A DNA stretch of 47,410 nucleotides from a virus: positions 1 through 47,410 of the IMG/VR virus record IMGVR_UViG_3300047408_000099; one strand, given 5' to 3'. Below the pieces are notes generated by a model. The model had not been told where the DNA came from. It made no database searches and saw only the letters and a program-made list of their open reading frames with translations. Shown here piece by piece: positions 30,108-38,662 of the stretch (position 1 is its first letter; each line of letters opens with the position of its first letter). Position numbers and translations under genes: made by a program.

Positions 30108-32443
30108 CGCGCCCTCGCATATTTGAACGGCGCTTCGGCAAAGGCGGCGAAGATATAGAGGCCGCCAGCGGCGTTTATATTTGCACCAGCAGTTCGCGGT
30201 TTGAAACCGTTTGCGAGCATATCAAAGCTAGGCCCCCCACCAATGCTATTCTCTGCACCGGATGCTTCCGCGAGGAGATAATTAGACACGACATTGAAAG
30301 GATCGCGGGCTGTGTCGCTGATGACCCAACTGCCTACGGCATCTGCTCGCTTCGACATGATCCAGCGCGGCCTGAACCCGCACCAAACGAACGGCCCATC
30401 CGCGCTGCCGTTGCCGACATACTTGCCAAAGGTGCTGAAGCCCGGCACCGCTGCAAACAGGTATGCAATGCAACTCAGCCCAGTGCCGCCCATGATGGTG
30501 TTGGGCGCAGTAAAATCCGTTGCAGTCGGCTCGTTAAGCCAAATTCCGTTGGAAAGCACGACGGCGTTCGGGTTGTGCAGATTGGCGTAATAATCGCCCA
30601 TGATCGCGCCAAAATCTTTGTGAGTAACCTCCCATCCATTGCCCGGCGCATTGCGCGCCTTCGCAATGATCATCGCCGGTTTAACCCCGAGCGCATGAGG
30701 AACACGCGAGTTTGATGCTGTGAAGGCGACGACATCAACGCCCGGCAGCGCGCCCTTCTTCCACAGCCACTCAACTAAGGTGCGCCCGACACCATCCCAG
30801 GCAGTGGTTGAACCATAGGAGTATCCGTTCGACAGAAAGGCAAGCTGACCCAGATTTGAGGTGTCTTCTGCATTGGTCAGATCAGAATAAAGAGCATTCG
30901 CCGGGCCGCGAACGCTGTCGTACCAGAGGTTGCTTGCAGCAACGTTGCGGGCCTTGCTCCAGATAAAGTCAGGCTGGAAGCCGAGATCGGTGACGCTGCC
31001 GCCAGTACCTGCGCCCGTACGAAGACGAATGTCCATATACTGCTTCGGCAGCTTGATCACCGGGTCGGGCAGGTTCTGGGTGCAGAGCGCCTTAGAGCCA
31101 GCAGGCGCTGCATATCTAAATGGCTGCTGGCCGAAGTTGGTATATTGCTGCGAGCCACCGACACCGTGGACTGCAATCCAAGGAAACACAGTGCCGGTGA
31201 TGCCGGTGAACGCTGGGCCTTGCGACACGCCGTTCAGGTAGAACGTCAATGTGCCAGCGTTGATCCTGACGCCCATGACGTTGGTGTTGCCCCACGCCCC
31301 CATGTAGGGGGCCGCGGTAACGCCGGGACCGAACTTTGTCCCGCCACTGTGAACCACCCAATTCTCGAGATTTGACTGGTAGTCTGTGTTTACGTTGGCG
31401 TTGGCGGTGGCGATGCCGATGATGGAGTTGGTGGTCTGCCCGATATAGCTTTCAAAATAAAAGTCGGCAGCAGCATCGACGCCGATGGTGCCAGCCGAAC
31501 CGCGCCACACATCTTCCGCTGAAGATACAGCCAAGTTTCCCCAATACATCGGCGCTGACGACTTGGCCGCATTGAGCGTGCAGTAGTTGCCATGCAGCAC
31601 ACCGCCACTGTCCGCATAGTTGGTTGGTGTGTCGAGCAGACTGTCGTTGCTGTGATCAGCGGCGATGCTGAAATTGGCGGGCGTGTAATTGTTGCCGTTG
31701 CCGCTGGTGTCCTTGCCGAGCGTGGTGGTGGTGACGTTGCTGTTGTCAGCAAAGTCGAGATGGAAGCCGTTGGTGCCGTAAGTGCCGGTGTAGGCCTTCG
31801 GGCCCCACACGCCGGTCACCGGATCGAACTGACCGAAAGATGACGGGTCGAGTGCCTGTCCGTCGATGAAATAATTCTCAGCAAGATAGCCGAGATAGTA
31901 CCCACTGAGATAAGACCCGTTCCACAAGGTCGAGCCGATGTCATGTTCAAACGTGTAGTTGATGAAGGTACTGTAGTTCAGCGCCATTTCTGTTGTGGTT
32001 ATGGTCCCAGCCCCGACACCATTGACCCAAAGCTTAAAGCGCAATCCTGCTGCCGCTGTCGTGTCGATAGCTGCGACCACATGATACCAAGCGGCTGGAT
32101 CGCGAAATAAACCAACCGTGCGATAGCTGCCTTCGTCAACAGCACCAGAACCGTAAGACCCAAAAAACAATTGGTTGGCGTTTGGACTAGCTTCCCATCG
32201 AAGAACTGTAACAACACCAGCCGCTGTTGCATTGCCGTTGCAAAAAATTGGTCGAAAGTCACTAACATCTATTGGCGGTTTGACCCAGCCAGCCCAAGTG
32301 TACTTCTGGCGATTGCCAATCACAGTGAACGTGCGTTTCAGATACGCGCCACCCCGAAACCGCAGCGACCGCGCGATCCGATAACCAGCAGCAGCACCGC
32401 CTGCTGCACTCAAGCCGAGCGATGGGATCGTTGCCGGCAACAT
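30104..32443 (-). CDS. Tail fibre / receptor-binding protein with lectin-like domains
   Basis: A 779-residue protein. Residues about 20-215 look like a concanavalin A-type lectin/LamG fold (RFRGGAYLKRTFTVIGNRQKY, WYHVVAAIDTT, FKLWVNGVG). About 300-450 resembles a SPRY-like domain (FYFESYIG, VMGVRINAGTLTFYLNGVSQG). About 470-770 has repeated phrases (GFQPDFIWSKARN, GVKPAMIIAKARN, GFRPRWIMSKRAD), the internal repeats of DUF7483-type phage proteins. All point to glycan recognition. The end overlaps the small membrane gene start. It is likely a distinct receptor-binding protein. Confidence 0.82.
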   Translation of the reverse strand: MLPATIPSLGLSAAGGAAAGYRIARSLRFRGGAYLKRTFTVIGNRQKYTWAGWVKPPIDVSDFRPIFCNGNATAAGVVTVLRWEASPNANQLFFGSYGSGAVDEGSYRTVGLFRDPAAWYHVVAAIDTTAAAGLRFKLWVNGVGAGTITTTEMALNYSTFINYTFEHDIGSTLWNGSYLSGYYLGYLAENYFIDGQALDPSSFGQFDPVTGVWGPKAYTGTYGTNGFHLDFADNSNVTTTTLGKDTSGNGNNYTPANFSIAADHSNDSLLDTPTNYADSGGVLHGNYCTLNAAKSSAPMYWGNLAVSSAEDVWRGSAGTIGVDAAADFYFESYIGQTTNSIIGIATANANVNTDYQSNLENWVVHSGGTKFGPGVTAAPYMGAWGNTNVMGVRINAGTLTFYLNGVSQGPAFTGITGTVFPWIAVHGVGGSQQYTNFGQQPFRYAAPAGSKALCTQNLPDPVIKLPKQYMDIRLRTGAGTGGSVTDLGFQPDFIWSKARNVAASNLWYDSVRGPANALYSDLTNAEDTSNLGQLAFLSNGYSYGSTTAWDGVGRTLVEWLWKKGALPGVDVVAFTASNSRVPHALGVKPAMIIAKARNAPGNGWEVTHKDFGAIMGDYYANLHNPNAVVLSNGIWLNEPTATDFTAPNTIMGGTGLSCIAYLFAAVPGFSTFGKYVGNGSADGPFVWCGFRPRWIMSKRADAVGSWVISDTARDPFNVVSNYLLAEASGAENSIGGGPSFDMLANGFKPRTAGANINAAGGLYIFAAFAEAPFKYARAR

Positions 32444-34578
32444 TATTTATAGTCCGCCGCGAAGCTGCACAGCAGTGTCGGCGTACTGTTCAAAACAACA
32501 TACGAAACCGCATCGATTGCGTTCGGTGTCGTGGTCAGCGTCGGCTTGGTGCCGCCGGGAAACTTGAAGTTGGCGGCCCAGCCGTTGACGGTGCGTCCGC
32601 CGGTCGCGTCCTGCACCAGATACATCACGCCCTTCTGCCCCACCTTCGTATTGAGGGGGACGATGCCCCGGCTTGGTTGCCCCAGCGGGCCGAGCGAAAG
32701 AATGAAATCGCTGGCAGTGGCAAAATCCAGCATCATCATGCCGGCGTCCGCGATCGCGGCAGGCGTAGCCGCCGTCCACACCGCACCCGGCGTCAGCATC
32801 TTGGTCGGCGCAGAATTGCTGACGAACTCAGCCGCGGTCGCCGCGGCCGGCGCCGCCTTGCTGTCAACGTACTGTTTGGTAGCGGCCTCTAGGTTGTTAG
32901 TTGGATCAGCAGGGAGCTGGATCGGTACTGCTGTTTGAATGTTCGCCGTGCCCAGGCTCATCTTCTGGACGCCGCCGACAGTGAAGCCGAGATTGGCGAC
33001 GGTGCCGAAAAGACCAGTCGTGTTCGTGCCAGTGCATATACCGGGCGCGGACGCTAATCCTGCCGGTCCCCAAATCGGAACTGAAGTATTAAACTCCGTT
33101 GGACTGATCGTCCCCCGCAGCGTGCCGTTGACGCTAAAGCCCACATAACCGGCGTTACCGACAAGGCCATTCTGGGTGCCACCAATTTGCAATCCAGGGG
33201 CCGTCGCGTTGCCAGATGGCAATGCCAACGGCCCGGTCATGGTGTCGCCGGTCTTCAGAACTTTGGTCGGATCAGCGCCCGACTTGCCGTCGACGTACTG
33301 CTTGGTGGCGGCCTGCAGGTTGGCGGTCGGATCGGCCGCCAGCATCAATGGCTGAAACGCGGTGATCGCGGCGGCTTGCCAGCTCCACACCTTCGCGCCG
33401 TTAACGGCGAAGGCATAATTATTAACACTCTCGCGATAGATGCCTGCGCTGCTGTCAGCAGTAAACGAATAACCTGGACTGCTCACGTTGCCGCTAACAC
33501 CACGGATCGGCAAAGACATTTGCAATGAACTCGACGCAAGGTTCATCACTGTGGTGCCATTGGCGACGAAGTACAGCAAATTAGACGTGCCCCAGAGGCC
33601 CGTGCCGAAAGACCCGCCGAAATTAATCGACGGAGCCGCAGTACTCCCCTGCGGAAGGGCCAACGGCCCGGTCATGGTGTCGCCGGCCTTGGCAACCTTG
33701 CCGGTGACATCCGCAGCCGCAGCGTACTCAATCCACGACTGCCAGACCCCCGAGAGCCTGATGCGGGTCCAGAATTTTCCGGTGATCAGATCGTGATATC
33801 GCTGCCCGACATAACTTGCGTCACCAGCGTAATTCTCGGCCAGCATGTAGCCCTGTCCCGTTGTTCCAGGAGGGCCATTGGTGACGCTGTTGCAAACATA
33901 CGAAGCAGGATCAGTAACACCATCAAGGTTCGTTCCGGAAAGTATAATCCCCTTTGTCAACTTGGTGGCATCGGCAGCATCGACGTACTGCTTGGTGGCG
34001 GCGTGCGTGGGTAGCGTTGGCGCGGTGTCGATAAAGACATTGCCCGTAACCTCAATGTCCGCACCGAAATTAACAAAGGCGTAGACCGTGCCGCCGTTGA
34101 CGGCATCGAGGACCGGCCACCAGGCGGCACCATTGCCACTGTTGTAACGACCGTAAGCCGTGCCGTCGGGCGGCACGTCAGGAATGCCACCACCGCCGCC
34201 GCCGCTCGCCGCCGGCACCCAACCGGCGTCCTGGCGCGAGTATGGCGTGCCATTGCTCGGCGCATCGGTGACGAGACCGGGAAGGCCCGGATCACCCTTG
34301 TCACCTTTGTCGCCTTTGTCGCCTTTGACGCCTTGAATGCCTTGCGGACCCTGCGGACCGACGCCGCCGTCGACGCCGTTGGTGCCGTTGGTGCCAGGAT
34401 CGCCCTTGTCGCCCTTGTCGCCCTTGTCGCCCTTGTCGCCCTTCGGCCCGCCGCCAATCGAGAATGCGGTCGGCACCACTTCGTTGACCGAAGCCGGCCC
34501 AGTCGCGGTGATCACCTCGCCGTCGACGTCGGGATCAATAACCGGAATCCAGGTGGCGACGCGAAGGTTCTGGCTCAT
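32443..34578 (-). CDS. Collagen-like tail fibre with repeated KQYVD motifs
   Basis: A 711-residue fibre; the start at 34578 (MSQNLRV) overlaps the preceding stop. Residues about 44-102 are collagen-like G-x-y repeats (GDKGDKGDKGDPG and GPQGPQGIQG), forming a triple helix. Then come repeat blocks holding ATKQYVD and MTGPLALP, typical of trimeric fibre shafts, and a C-terminal domain (AEFVSNSAPTK, LNTKVGQKGVMYL, KFPGGTKPTL) homologous to the end of the fibre at 28284. The homologous tips point to two alternative or stacked fibres sharing a receptor-binding fold. Confidence 0.88.
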   Translation of the reverse strand: MSQNLRVATWIPVIDPDVDGEVITATGPASVNEVVPTAFSIGGGPKGDKGDKGDKGDKGDPGTNGTNGVDGGVGPQGPQGIQGVKGDKGDKGDKGDPGLPGLVTDAPSNGTPYSRQDAGWVPAASGGGGGGIPDVPPDGTAYGRYNSGNGAAWWPVLDAVNGGTVYAFVNFGADIEVTGNVFIDTAPTLPTHAATKQYVDAADATKLTKGIILSGTNLDGVTDPASYVCNSVTNGPPGTTGQGYMLAENYAGDASYVGQRYHDLITGKFWTRIRLSGVWQSWIEYAAAADVTGKVAKAGDTMTGPLALPQGSTAAPSINFGGSFGTGLWGTSNLLYFVANGTTVMNLASSSLQMSLPIRGVSGNVSSPGYSFTADSSAGIYRESVNNYAFAVNGAKVWSWQAAAITAFQPLMLAADPTANLQAATKQYVDGKSGADPTKVLKTGDTMTGPLALPSGNATAPGLQIGGTQNGLVGNAGYVGFSVNGTLRGTISPTEFNTSVPIWGPAGLASAPGICTGTNTTGLFGTVANLGFTVGGVQKMSLGTANIQTAVPIQLPADPTNNLEAATKQYVDSKAAPAAATAAEFVSNSAPTKMLTPGAVWTAATPAAIADAGMMMLDFATASDFILSLGPLGQPSRGIVPLNTKVGQKGVMYLVQDATGGRTVNGWAANFKFPGGTKPTLTTTPNAIDAVSYVVLNSTPTLLCSFAADYK

Positions 34579-35981
34579 GGCAGATCCTGTTGCACGTGCG
34601 GGCGATACCACACGGCCCAAAGCTTGCTGTCGACCGGCGGCGGTGCAGACATCGTTAAAACGCTGCCGATCGCAGTGTAGTCGACAGTGGGCTCTTGGAT
34701 GACGCCATCCAATGAGACTTGCAGTTGCGAGCCGGTGCCGATTTCGGTCGGTGTCGAAGTGCTGCTGGCCGGGTCGATGTAACTCAGATTGAAAGAAACC
34801 TGCGAGCCGTTCGGCGTCAGAGTCTCAATCTTGAACGCGTCAAGTGCCGCAGAATTCACCTTGTCGCCGGGAATCAGCAGATCCCATTGCACGCTGGAGC
34901 CGGCCGGCACGCTTTCGATCAAACTCATGGATTGGTTCGGATTGTCGATGGTGAAATCGACATCGGGGACCAATCTGACGCCGTTGACGTGGACGTCATG
35001 ACCTTCGGTGGTGAAAGACGGCTGCACGCCGTTGTTATCGTCGCCGGAAAACGTCACTTGGCCTGCGGCCGCGGTGTAATAGAATCTGGCGAGGTATCCG
35101 GCCGTGACATTCGGATTTGGCGGCGTCCATTGCGCGCCGTTCCAGAACAAAACCTGCGGCGGATGGCTGGAAGTGTCGTAATAGAACGATCCTGGCGCGA
35201 TCGGATTGGGATAAGCCTGGCCGGTGATCGGATTCACGCCGCCAGGGATCGGTGGACTATCGGAAGGGCCTAAATAGTAAAATCCAACGTTGCCAACCAG
35301 GTTTTGCGCGTACAGCGCCCACCATTTTGCCGACCAAAGGCCGGCCACGCCGCCTTGAACCGGCTGATAATACAGTCCGTGACCAAACGGATGGTTTTGG
35401 ATGTACGCCGGCGCCGCATTGGGGTCGACGACGGGCCCAGCGAGGTACTCGGCCCACTGCGTCGCCTCGTTTCGCGCCGCAATGGCGTTGTCGGATTGGC
35501 CTTGGCTGTGATTGGCCCAACTTTCGGATTCGATCGCGGCAGATTCGGCCCGATCGGCCGAATTGGTCGCGTCGGAAATGGAATCCAGCACGGTGACCTT
35601 GCCGTGACTGACCGCGGACAGCGAAATCGCGGCACTGACGGCGGCCGCTTCGGCGTCGCGGGCCCGAAAATCGACATCGCGACCGGCGTTGACGACGCGA
35701 CCGACCGCTTCGACGGCATTTTGCGCCGCCATCAGCACGCGCTGTTCGACAGAATCCATTTCCGAGCGGCTGTGTTTGAGATCGACCTGTAATTGCTCGC
35801 GGCCGACGCTGTTGCTCTTCAGTTTGCCGTCGTCGCGGCGGATTTCTTCCAAGGCAAGCTGCGTGGAATGGATCGCCTCGACCAGATTGTGGATCTGAGC
35901 GTCGAGCAAGTCAGCCTGAACCAGGCCGCGCGGGCGATCGGAGAACAGGATCTTCTGCTGGGGCCGAACGATGGCTGGCAT
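34575..35981 (-). CDS. Tail fibre N-terminal/attachment protein (T7 gp17-like start)
   Basis: A 468-residue protein beginning with helical coils (PQQKILFSDRPRGLVQADLL then 'LDAQIHNLVEAIHSTQLALE') and an Ala-rich helical stretch (residues about 75-190). It then becomes beta-rich with a shaft-like order (PFGHGLYYQPVQGG, GNVGFYYLGPSDSPPIPGG). The final third has 'VTFSGDDNNGVQPSFTTEG' and WYRPHVQQDLP. It is the first gene of the late leftward region, so it probably anchors other fibres to the tail. A 54-base gap separates it from the divergent gene. Confidence 0.75.
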   Translation of the reverse strand: MPAIVRPQQKILFSDRPRGLVQADLLDAQIHNLVEAIHSTQLALEEIRRDDGKLKSNSVGREQLQVDLKHSRSEMDSVEQRVLMAAQNAVEAVGRVVNAGRDVDFRARDAEAAAVSAAISLSAVSHGKVTVLDSISDATNSADRAESAAIESESWANHSQGQSDNAIAARNEATQWAEYLAGPVVDPNAAPAYIQNHPFGHGLYYQPVQGGVAGLWSAKWWALYAQNLVGNVGFYYLGPSDSPPIPGGVNPITGQAYPNPIAPGSFYYDTSSHPPQVLFWNGAQWTPPNPNVTAGYLARFYYTAAAGQVTFSGDDNNGVQPSFTTEGHDVHVNGVRLVPDVDFTIDNPNQSMSLIESVPAGSSVQWDLLIPGDKVNSAALDAFKIETLTPNGSQVSFNLSYIDPASSTSTPTEIGTGSQLQVSLDGVIQEPTVDYTAIGSVLTMSAPPPVDSKLWAVWYRPHVQQDLP

Positions 35982-36035
35982 GATACGTTGCCTTCAGTGA
36001 TTGGCCTTGGTCTTTATCGCATGAAAGGAACCAAC

Positions 36036-36587
36036 ATGCTATCAGACGCAGCAGCACTGGCGCTGTCCGGCCTCGAACACGGCGCGAAGTTCAACACCAG
36101 CCACACCACGGCTCGAGAATTGATCGCGGCCGGCTACGCCAGCGACGATTGGGGACAGCTCGGCCTGACCGAGGCCGGCCGGATCTATCTGCGCCGCGGC
36201 GCGCGGCGCATTCACATCAATTGCGATGACGAACAGGTGTCGGACATGTCCGTGCACATGATGCGAATTCCACCGGACGCGCAGATCGACCGCGAGCCGG
36301 TGTCATGGTGGAAAAACCGGGCGATCGAACGCGCCGGCGGCGCAGTCATTGACCCGATGGCGTCGCCGCAACATGTGCATCCGAATTTGGATGATTCGGA
36401 AAACTCGGAAAACACGGAGCCGCTCGTCATGCTGCCGGAGCCGCCGCCGCAGCCGCTGCCGATCGCAGAGTCGCGCAGATACGAGATGCTGCGCGCGGCC
36501 GGCGTCGCCTCGGGTAAGACTGGGATGTGGGTGGACGAGCGGTGGGTCGAGGAATTCATCCGCGCGTTGGATGGACCGTCCGCATGA
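36036..36587 (+). CDS. HTH-like protein of unknown function
   Basis: A 183-residue protein with an AAAGGA site seven bases before its ATG (MLSDAAALALS). Residues 1-55 resemble a winged-helix (LEHGAKFNTSHTTARELIAAG, then LGLTEAGRIYLRRGA). The middle is polar and Pro-rich, and the end has a helix (RYEMLRAAGVASGKTG) with WVDERWVEEFIRAL. It could be a regulator near the late promoter, as it starts 54 bases from the late operon. Its stop lies inside the first unit of a tandem repeat. Confidence 0.68.
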   Translation: MLSDAAALALSGLEHGAKFNTSHTTARELIAAGYASDDWGQLGLTEAGRIYLRRGARRIHINCDDEQVSDMSVHMMRIPPDAQIDREPVSWWKNRAIERAGGAVIDPMASPQHVHPNLDDSENSENTEPLVMLPEPPPQPLPIAESRRYEMLRAAGVASGKTGMWVDERWVEEFIRALDGPSA

Positions 36588-36624
36588 TCCACATCATGCG
36601 CCCGCATGATCCGCATCATCCGCA
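36581..36624. repeat. Two tandem 22-bp direct repeats
   Basis: CGCATGATCCACATCATGCG.. at 36581 and CGCATGATCCGCATCATCCG.. at 36603 agree at 19 of 22 bases. Each contains the small dyad ATGAT....ATCAT. The first unit overlaps a stop codon. Possible binding site for a packaging or replication protein. Confidence 0.6.
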
Positions 36625-36855
36625 TTGCGGAGCGTGCGGATGGACAGGTTGAAAACGTAAAAAACTTGCCACGCAGCATTGCGGCCGCGGGCGCTCCCTC
36701 GAACCGGCCCCGCCAGGGGGCGGTAGCGATAAGCCCTTGATAGTGCAGGCAAATCCCTCTTGCGACTCCTAAGCAAAAGCAAACCGCGGTGCAATGGTGG
36801 TTTGCCCGCGCGCCGCGGCGACATACTAGGGCTGGTGTCCTGCAAAACTCTTAAG
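36625..36855. other. Non-coding gap with a weak terminator and a short AT-rich element
   Basis: A gap of about 230 bases. It holds CAGGTTGAAAA followed by GTAAAAAA (36646-36663), resembling the start of the palindromic element at 6631. A leftward weak stem (GCCGCA / TGCGTGGC) is followed by TTTTTT. CCGCCAGGGGGCGG (36710 region) is a small dyad. A shadow ORF of 83 codons covers most of it but has no support. Confidence 0.4.
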
Positions 36856-37113
36856 TTATGCAGGTTTGCGAAAGCGCCGAATCGCGGAGTCTAATTCGGC
36901 CGCGGTCATGTCGGCGCCACGCGGCGCCGCGCTTTCGTTTTCTTCCTGGAAGTATTGCAGTAACGTGCGGCCGGCCGATGCTTTCGCGGCGGCGCTTGCT
37001 TCGCTATCGGCTAGCACGCTCAATAGCGCCTCTTTCACTATCTGTTTGAGTGTTGCCGTGGTTTTTAAACCGTCGGGCATGCTCTCGGCTCGCGGCGCCT
37101 TTCCGTTCTGCAT
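36856..37113 (-). CDS. Small helical protein, small-terminase candidate
   Basis: An 85-residue protein (MQNGKAPRAE; starts at 37080 or 37188 are alternatives). The body is helical and charged ('LKQIVKEALLSVLADSEASA', then AGRTLLQYFQEENES), ending ADMTAAELDSAIRRFRKPA. Small terminase subunits and related DNA-binding packaging proteins have this short-helix, Ala-rich make-up. Its N-terminal part overlaps the HGG-motif gene by 110 bases in another frame, which is unusual. It could be a packaging partner of the terminase at 24655. Low certainty. Confidence 0.5.
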   Translation of the reverse strand: MQNGKAPRAESMPDGLKTTATLKQIVKEALLSVLADSEASAAAKASAGRTLLQYFQEENESAAPRGADMTAAELDSAIRRFRKPA

Positions 37114-37285
37114 TGGCTTTCGCTTCCCTTGCCCTATTAATCGATTGCACCAAAGGCCCGCCGTGATACCTGCAGACCGGCGCGCCAACCATTGCTAGGT
37201 GGCCACATTGCTTTCCGCTGTGGCGCGCTATGGCGCTACATATGCGACGGTTAGGCCTTCCCTTGGTCAATCGAGCTCGCATCAT
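37004..37285 (-). CDS. HGG-motif small protein with cysteine pairs
   Basis: A 93-residue basic protein. Residues about 10-41 have RICSAIARHSGKQCGHLAM, then GAPVCRYHGGP, the C...C...CRxHGG arrangement of a common phage and plasmid family of unknown function. The start at 37285 (MMRARLTKG) fits the usual family N terminus; the longer frame from 37432 covers the divergent gene's leader. The C terminus is basic and overlaps the next gene's start by 110 bases. The cysteines and histidine probably bind a metal. Confidence 0.65.
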   Translation of the reverse strand: MMRARLTKGRPNRRICSAIARHSGKQCGHLAMVGAPVCRYHGGPLVQSINRAREAKANAERKGAASREHARRFKNHGNTQTDSERGAIERASR

Positions 37286-37340
37286 TGCGGCTTTCCATGC
37301 CGCATTGCCCGATTGCGGCCGCGGTTTATTTTTCAGATTA

Positions 37341-37387
37341 TTTGACAAAATCCGTTGACTCCTTATGCCGATTGGCACAATTATAAA
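37341..37387 (+). promoter_or_regulatory. Candidate promoter for the GP88-like gene
   Basis: TTGACA (37341-37346) and TTGACT (37354-37359) precede an AT-rich stretch CAATTATAAAA (37377-37387). With a 17-18-base spacer from TTGACT, AATTAT is the best -10. It lies upstream of the ATG at 37425 and is one of the few AT-rich stretches here. Confidence 0.4.
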
Positions 37388-37424
37388 ACCGTCGAAACGA
37401 ACACGCAAACAGGACACGCAAACC

Positions 37425-38075
37425 ATGCTCATTAAGGAAGCTTTAGCGATCGCGGGCCCATTGGGCTATCCCTCCAAAATGCCCGGTACCTCATACGACA
37501 TTAGCGCCAAAGCATGCATTACCGGCGCCAAGCTTAACCTAGTTGAGGGCTCAACTTGCCACGGATGCTATGCGCTCAAAGGGAATTACATTTATCCAAG
37601 CGTTAAGATGGCCCATGAAAAGCGAATCACTGGCCTTGCCCATGCACAATGGGTTGACGCAATGGTGACCCTGTTACGCGCCGCGCATAAACCACGCAAA
37701 GTTGGTTTACCTTTGCCGGCATATCATCGTTGGCATGACTCCGGCGATTTACAATCTGAAACGCACTTGGCGCGCATTTGTGAGGTGGCAGAGCGCACGC
37801 CCGAGCTCAAACACTGGTTACCGACTCGCGAAATCGGAATCCTGACACGTTACGTCAAATCGGGCGGTCGCGTTCCTTCCAATCTTACAATTCGCGTTAG
37901 CGCCACCATGATTGACGGCAACGCCCCTAAAGCCTGGCCCATAACGTCAACGGTACACGCGGCCGCGGCGCCAATCGGCCATGTTTGTCCGGCGCCCAAA
38001 CAGGACAACAATTGCGGCACATGCCGCGCATGCTGGTCTTTGGATATGCCGAACGTCTCTTATCACAAGCATTGA
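37425..38075 (+). CDS. GP88-like cysteine-rich phage protein
   Basis: A 216-residue protein (start 37425, MLIKEALAIAG, with AGGA upstream) resembling the phage 'gene product 88' family. It has SKMPGTSYDISAKACITGAK, then STCHGCYALKGNY (C45, C48) and a second Cys set near the end (GHVCPAPKQDNNCGTCRACW). The middle is helical and basic. Family members occur in phages of actinobacteria and others with no known activity; the cysteines may hold a metal or iron-sulphur cluster. It has its own promoter-like region and is followed by a hairpin. Confidence 0.75.
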   Translation: MLIKEALAIAGPLGYPSKMPGTSYDISAKACITGAKLNLVEGSTCHGCYALKGNYIYPSVKMAHEKRITGLAHAQWVDAMVTLLRAAHKPRKVGLPLPAYHRWHDSGDLQSETHLARICEVAERTPELKHWLPTREIGILTRYVKSGGRVPSNLTIRVSATMIDGNAPKAWPITSTVHAAAAPIGHVCPAPKQDNNCGTCRACWSLDMPNVSYHKH

Positions 38076-38083
38076 TTGCAGCT

Positions 38084-38110
38084 TATGCCGCGGGCTTGCC
38101 CCGCGGCATA
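38084..38110 (+). terminator. Strong GC hairpin after the GP88-like gene
   Basis: TATGCCGCGGG (38084-38094) pairs perfectly with CCCGCGGCATA (38100-38110) across CTTGC. There is no T-run. It shares the GCCGCGGGCTTGCCC core with the terminator at 38511, suggesting a duplicated element. Confidence 0.55.
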
Positions 38111-38146
38111 TGCGGCAATCATGCCGATAACAGAAAAGGAACGAAC

Positions 38147-38434
38147 ATGTCAGATACGAAACAAGCTTTCGCCGAGATACGGCTAAACTTCGATTCCGGT
38201 GATGCTTGGGGCTCCGCCATGGCATGGTGGTTTGCCGTAGCAGATGCATTAACCGACAAGGCGCCTGACCTAGTGCCAACGGAATGGCAATTTAGACAGT
38301 CGCCATTCGGCTCCGACAAATCACAGTATGAATATGAAATAGCGGCCGAATGGAACACCGCAACGCTGATCCGTTTGGGCAATGCCCTATCCCGCTATGC
38401 CGCACGATTAAAAGCCGCCGGCCTCGATTACTGA
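38147..38434 (+). CDS. Small soluble protein of unknown function
   Basis: A 95-residue protein (MSDTKQAFAEI) with an AAAAGGA ribosome site. It contains aromatic residues (AWGSAMAWWFAVADAL) and an ordinary mixed C-terminal half ('IRLGNALSRYAARLKAAGLD'). No motif is recognised. It lies between two related hairpins, so it may be a single-gene transcript. Confidence 0.7.
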   Translation: MSDTKQAFAEIRLNFDSGDAWGSAMAWWFAVADALTDKAPDLVPTEWQFRQSPFGSDKSQYEYEIAAEWNTATLIRLGNALSRYAARLKAAGLDY

Positions 38435-38468
38435 AACCATGGGCGAGCCGACCAAACGCGCGCGTCTT

Positions 38469-38492
38469 CATGGTCATAGCGTTATGACCATG
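38469..38492. repeat. Perfect 10-bp inverted repeat
   Basis: CATGGTCATA (38469-38478) and TATGACCATG (38483-38492) with a four-base loop, 34 bases after the gene at 38147. No T-run follows; a protein-binding site or RNA hairpin is possible. Confidence 0.5.
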
Positions 38493-38510
38493 TAAACCAT
38501 AGAGCTCAAT

Positions 38511-38541
38511 AAACCGCCGCGGGCTTGCCCGCGGCGGTTTC
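38511..38541 (+). terminator. Strong GC hairpin terminator
   Basis: AAACCGCCGCGGGC (38511-38524) pairs perfectly with GCCCGCGGCGGTTT (38527-38540), a 14-bp stem with a TT loop. The stem ends in a T-run. Works for the rightward gene at 38147 and could read on the other strand too. Confidence 0.75.
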
Positions 38542-38662
38542 GTGACTCGTGCTTACACTAGGATTAGCGGCTCGCCCATGTGCGACCCGCTAGACCTGGT
38601 CGACGGTACCTCACGCCACGTCAAATCGCTCTGTTTGAAATCAACATCGCAAAGGAACCGAC

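Noticed and set aside
34290-34445. Short tandem DNA repeats as a possible CRISPR or satellite
   Set aside because: They are the nine-base codon repeats (Gly-Asp-Lys) of the collagen-like region of the fibre gene, in frame.
36680-36840. GGTTCGAG-like T-loop on the minus strand suggesting a tRNA
   Set aside because: No acceptor stem or anticodon arm can be folded around it.
36594-36845. 83-codon ORF on the minus strand in the intergenic region
   Set aside because: Arg/Pro-rich, no ribosome site or neighbours; treated as non-coding.
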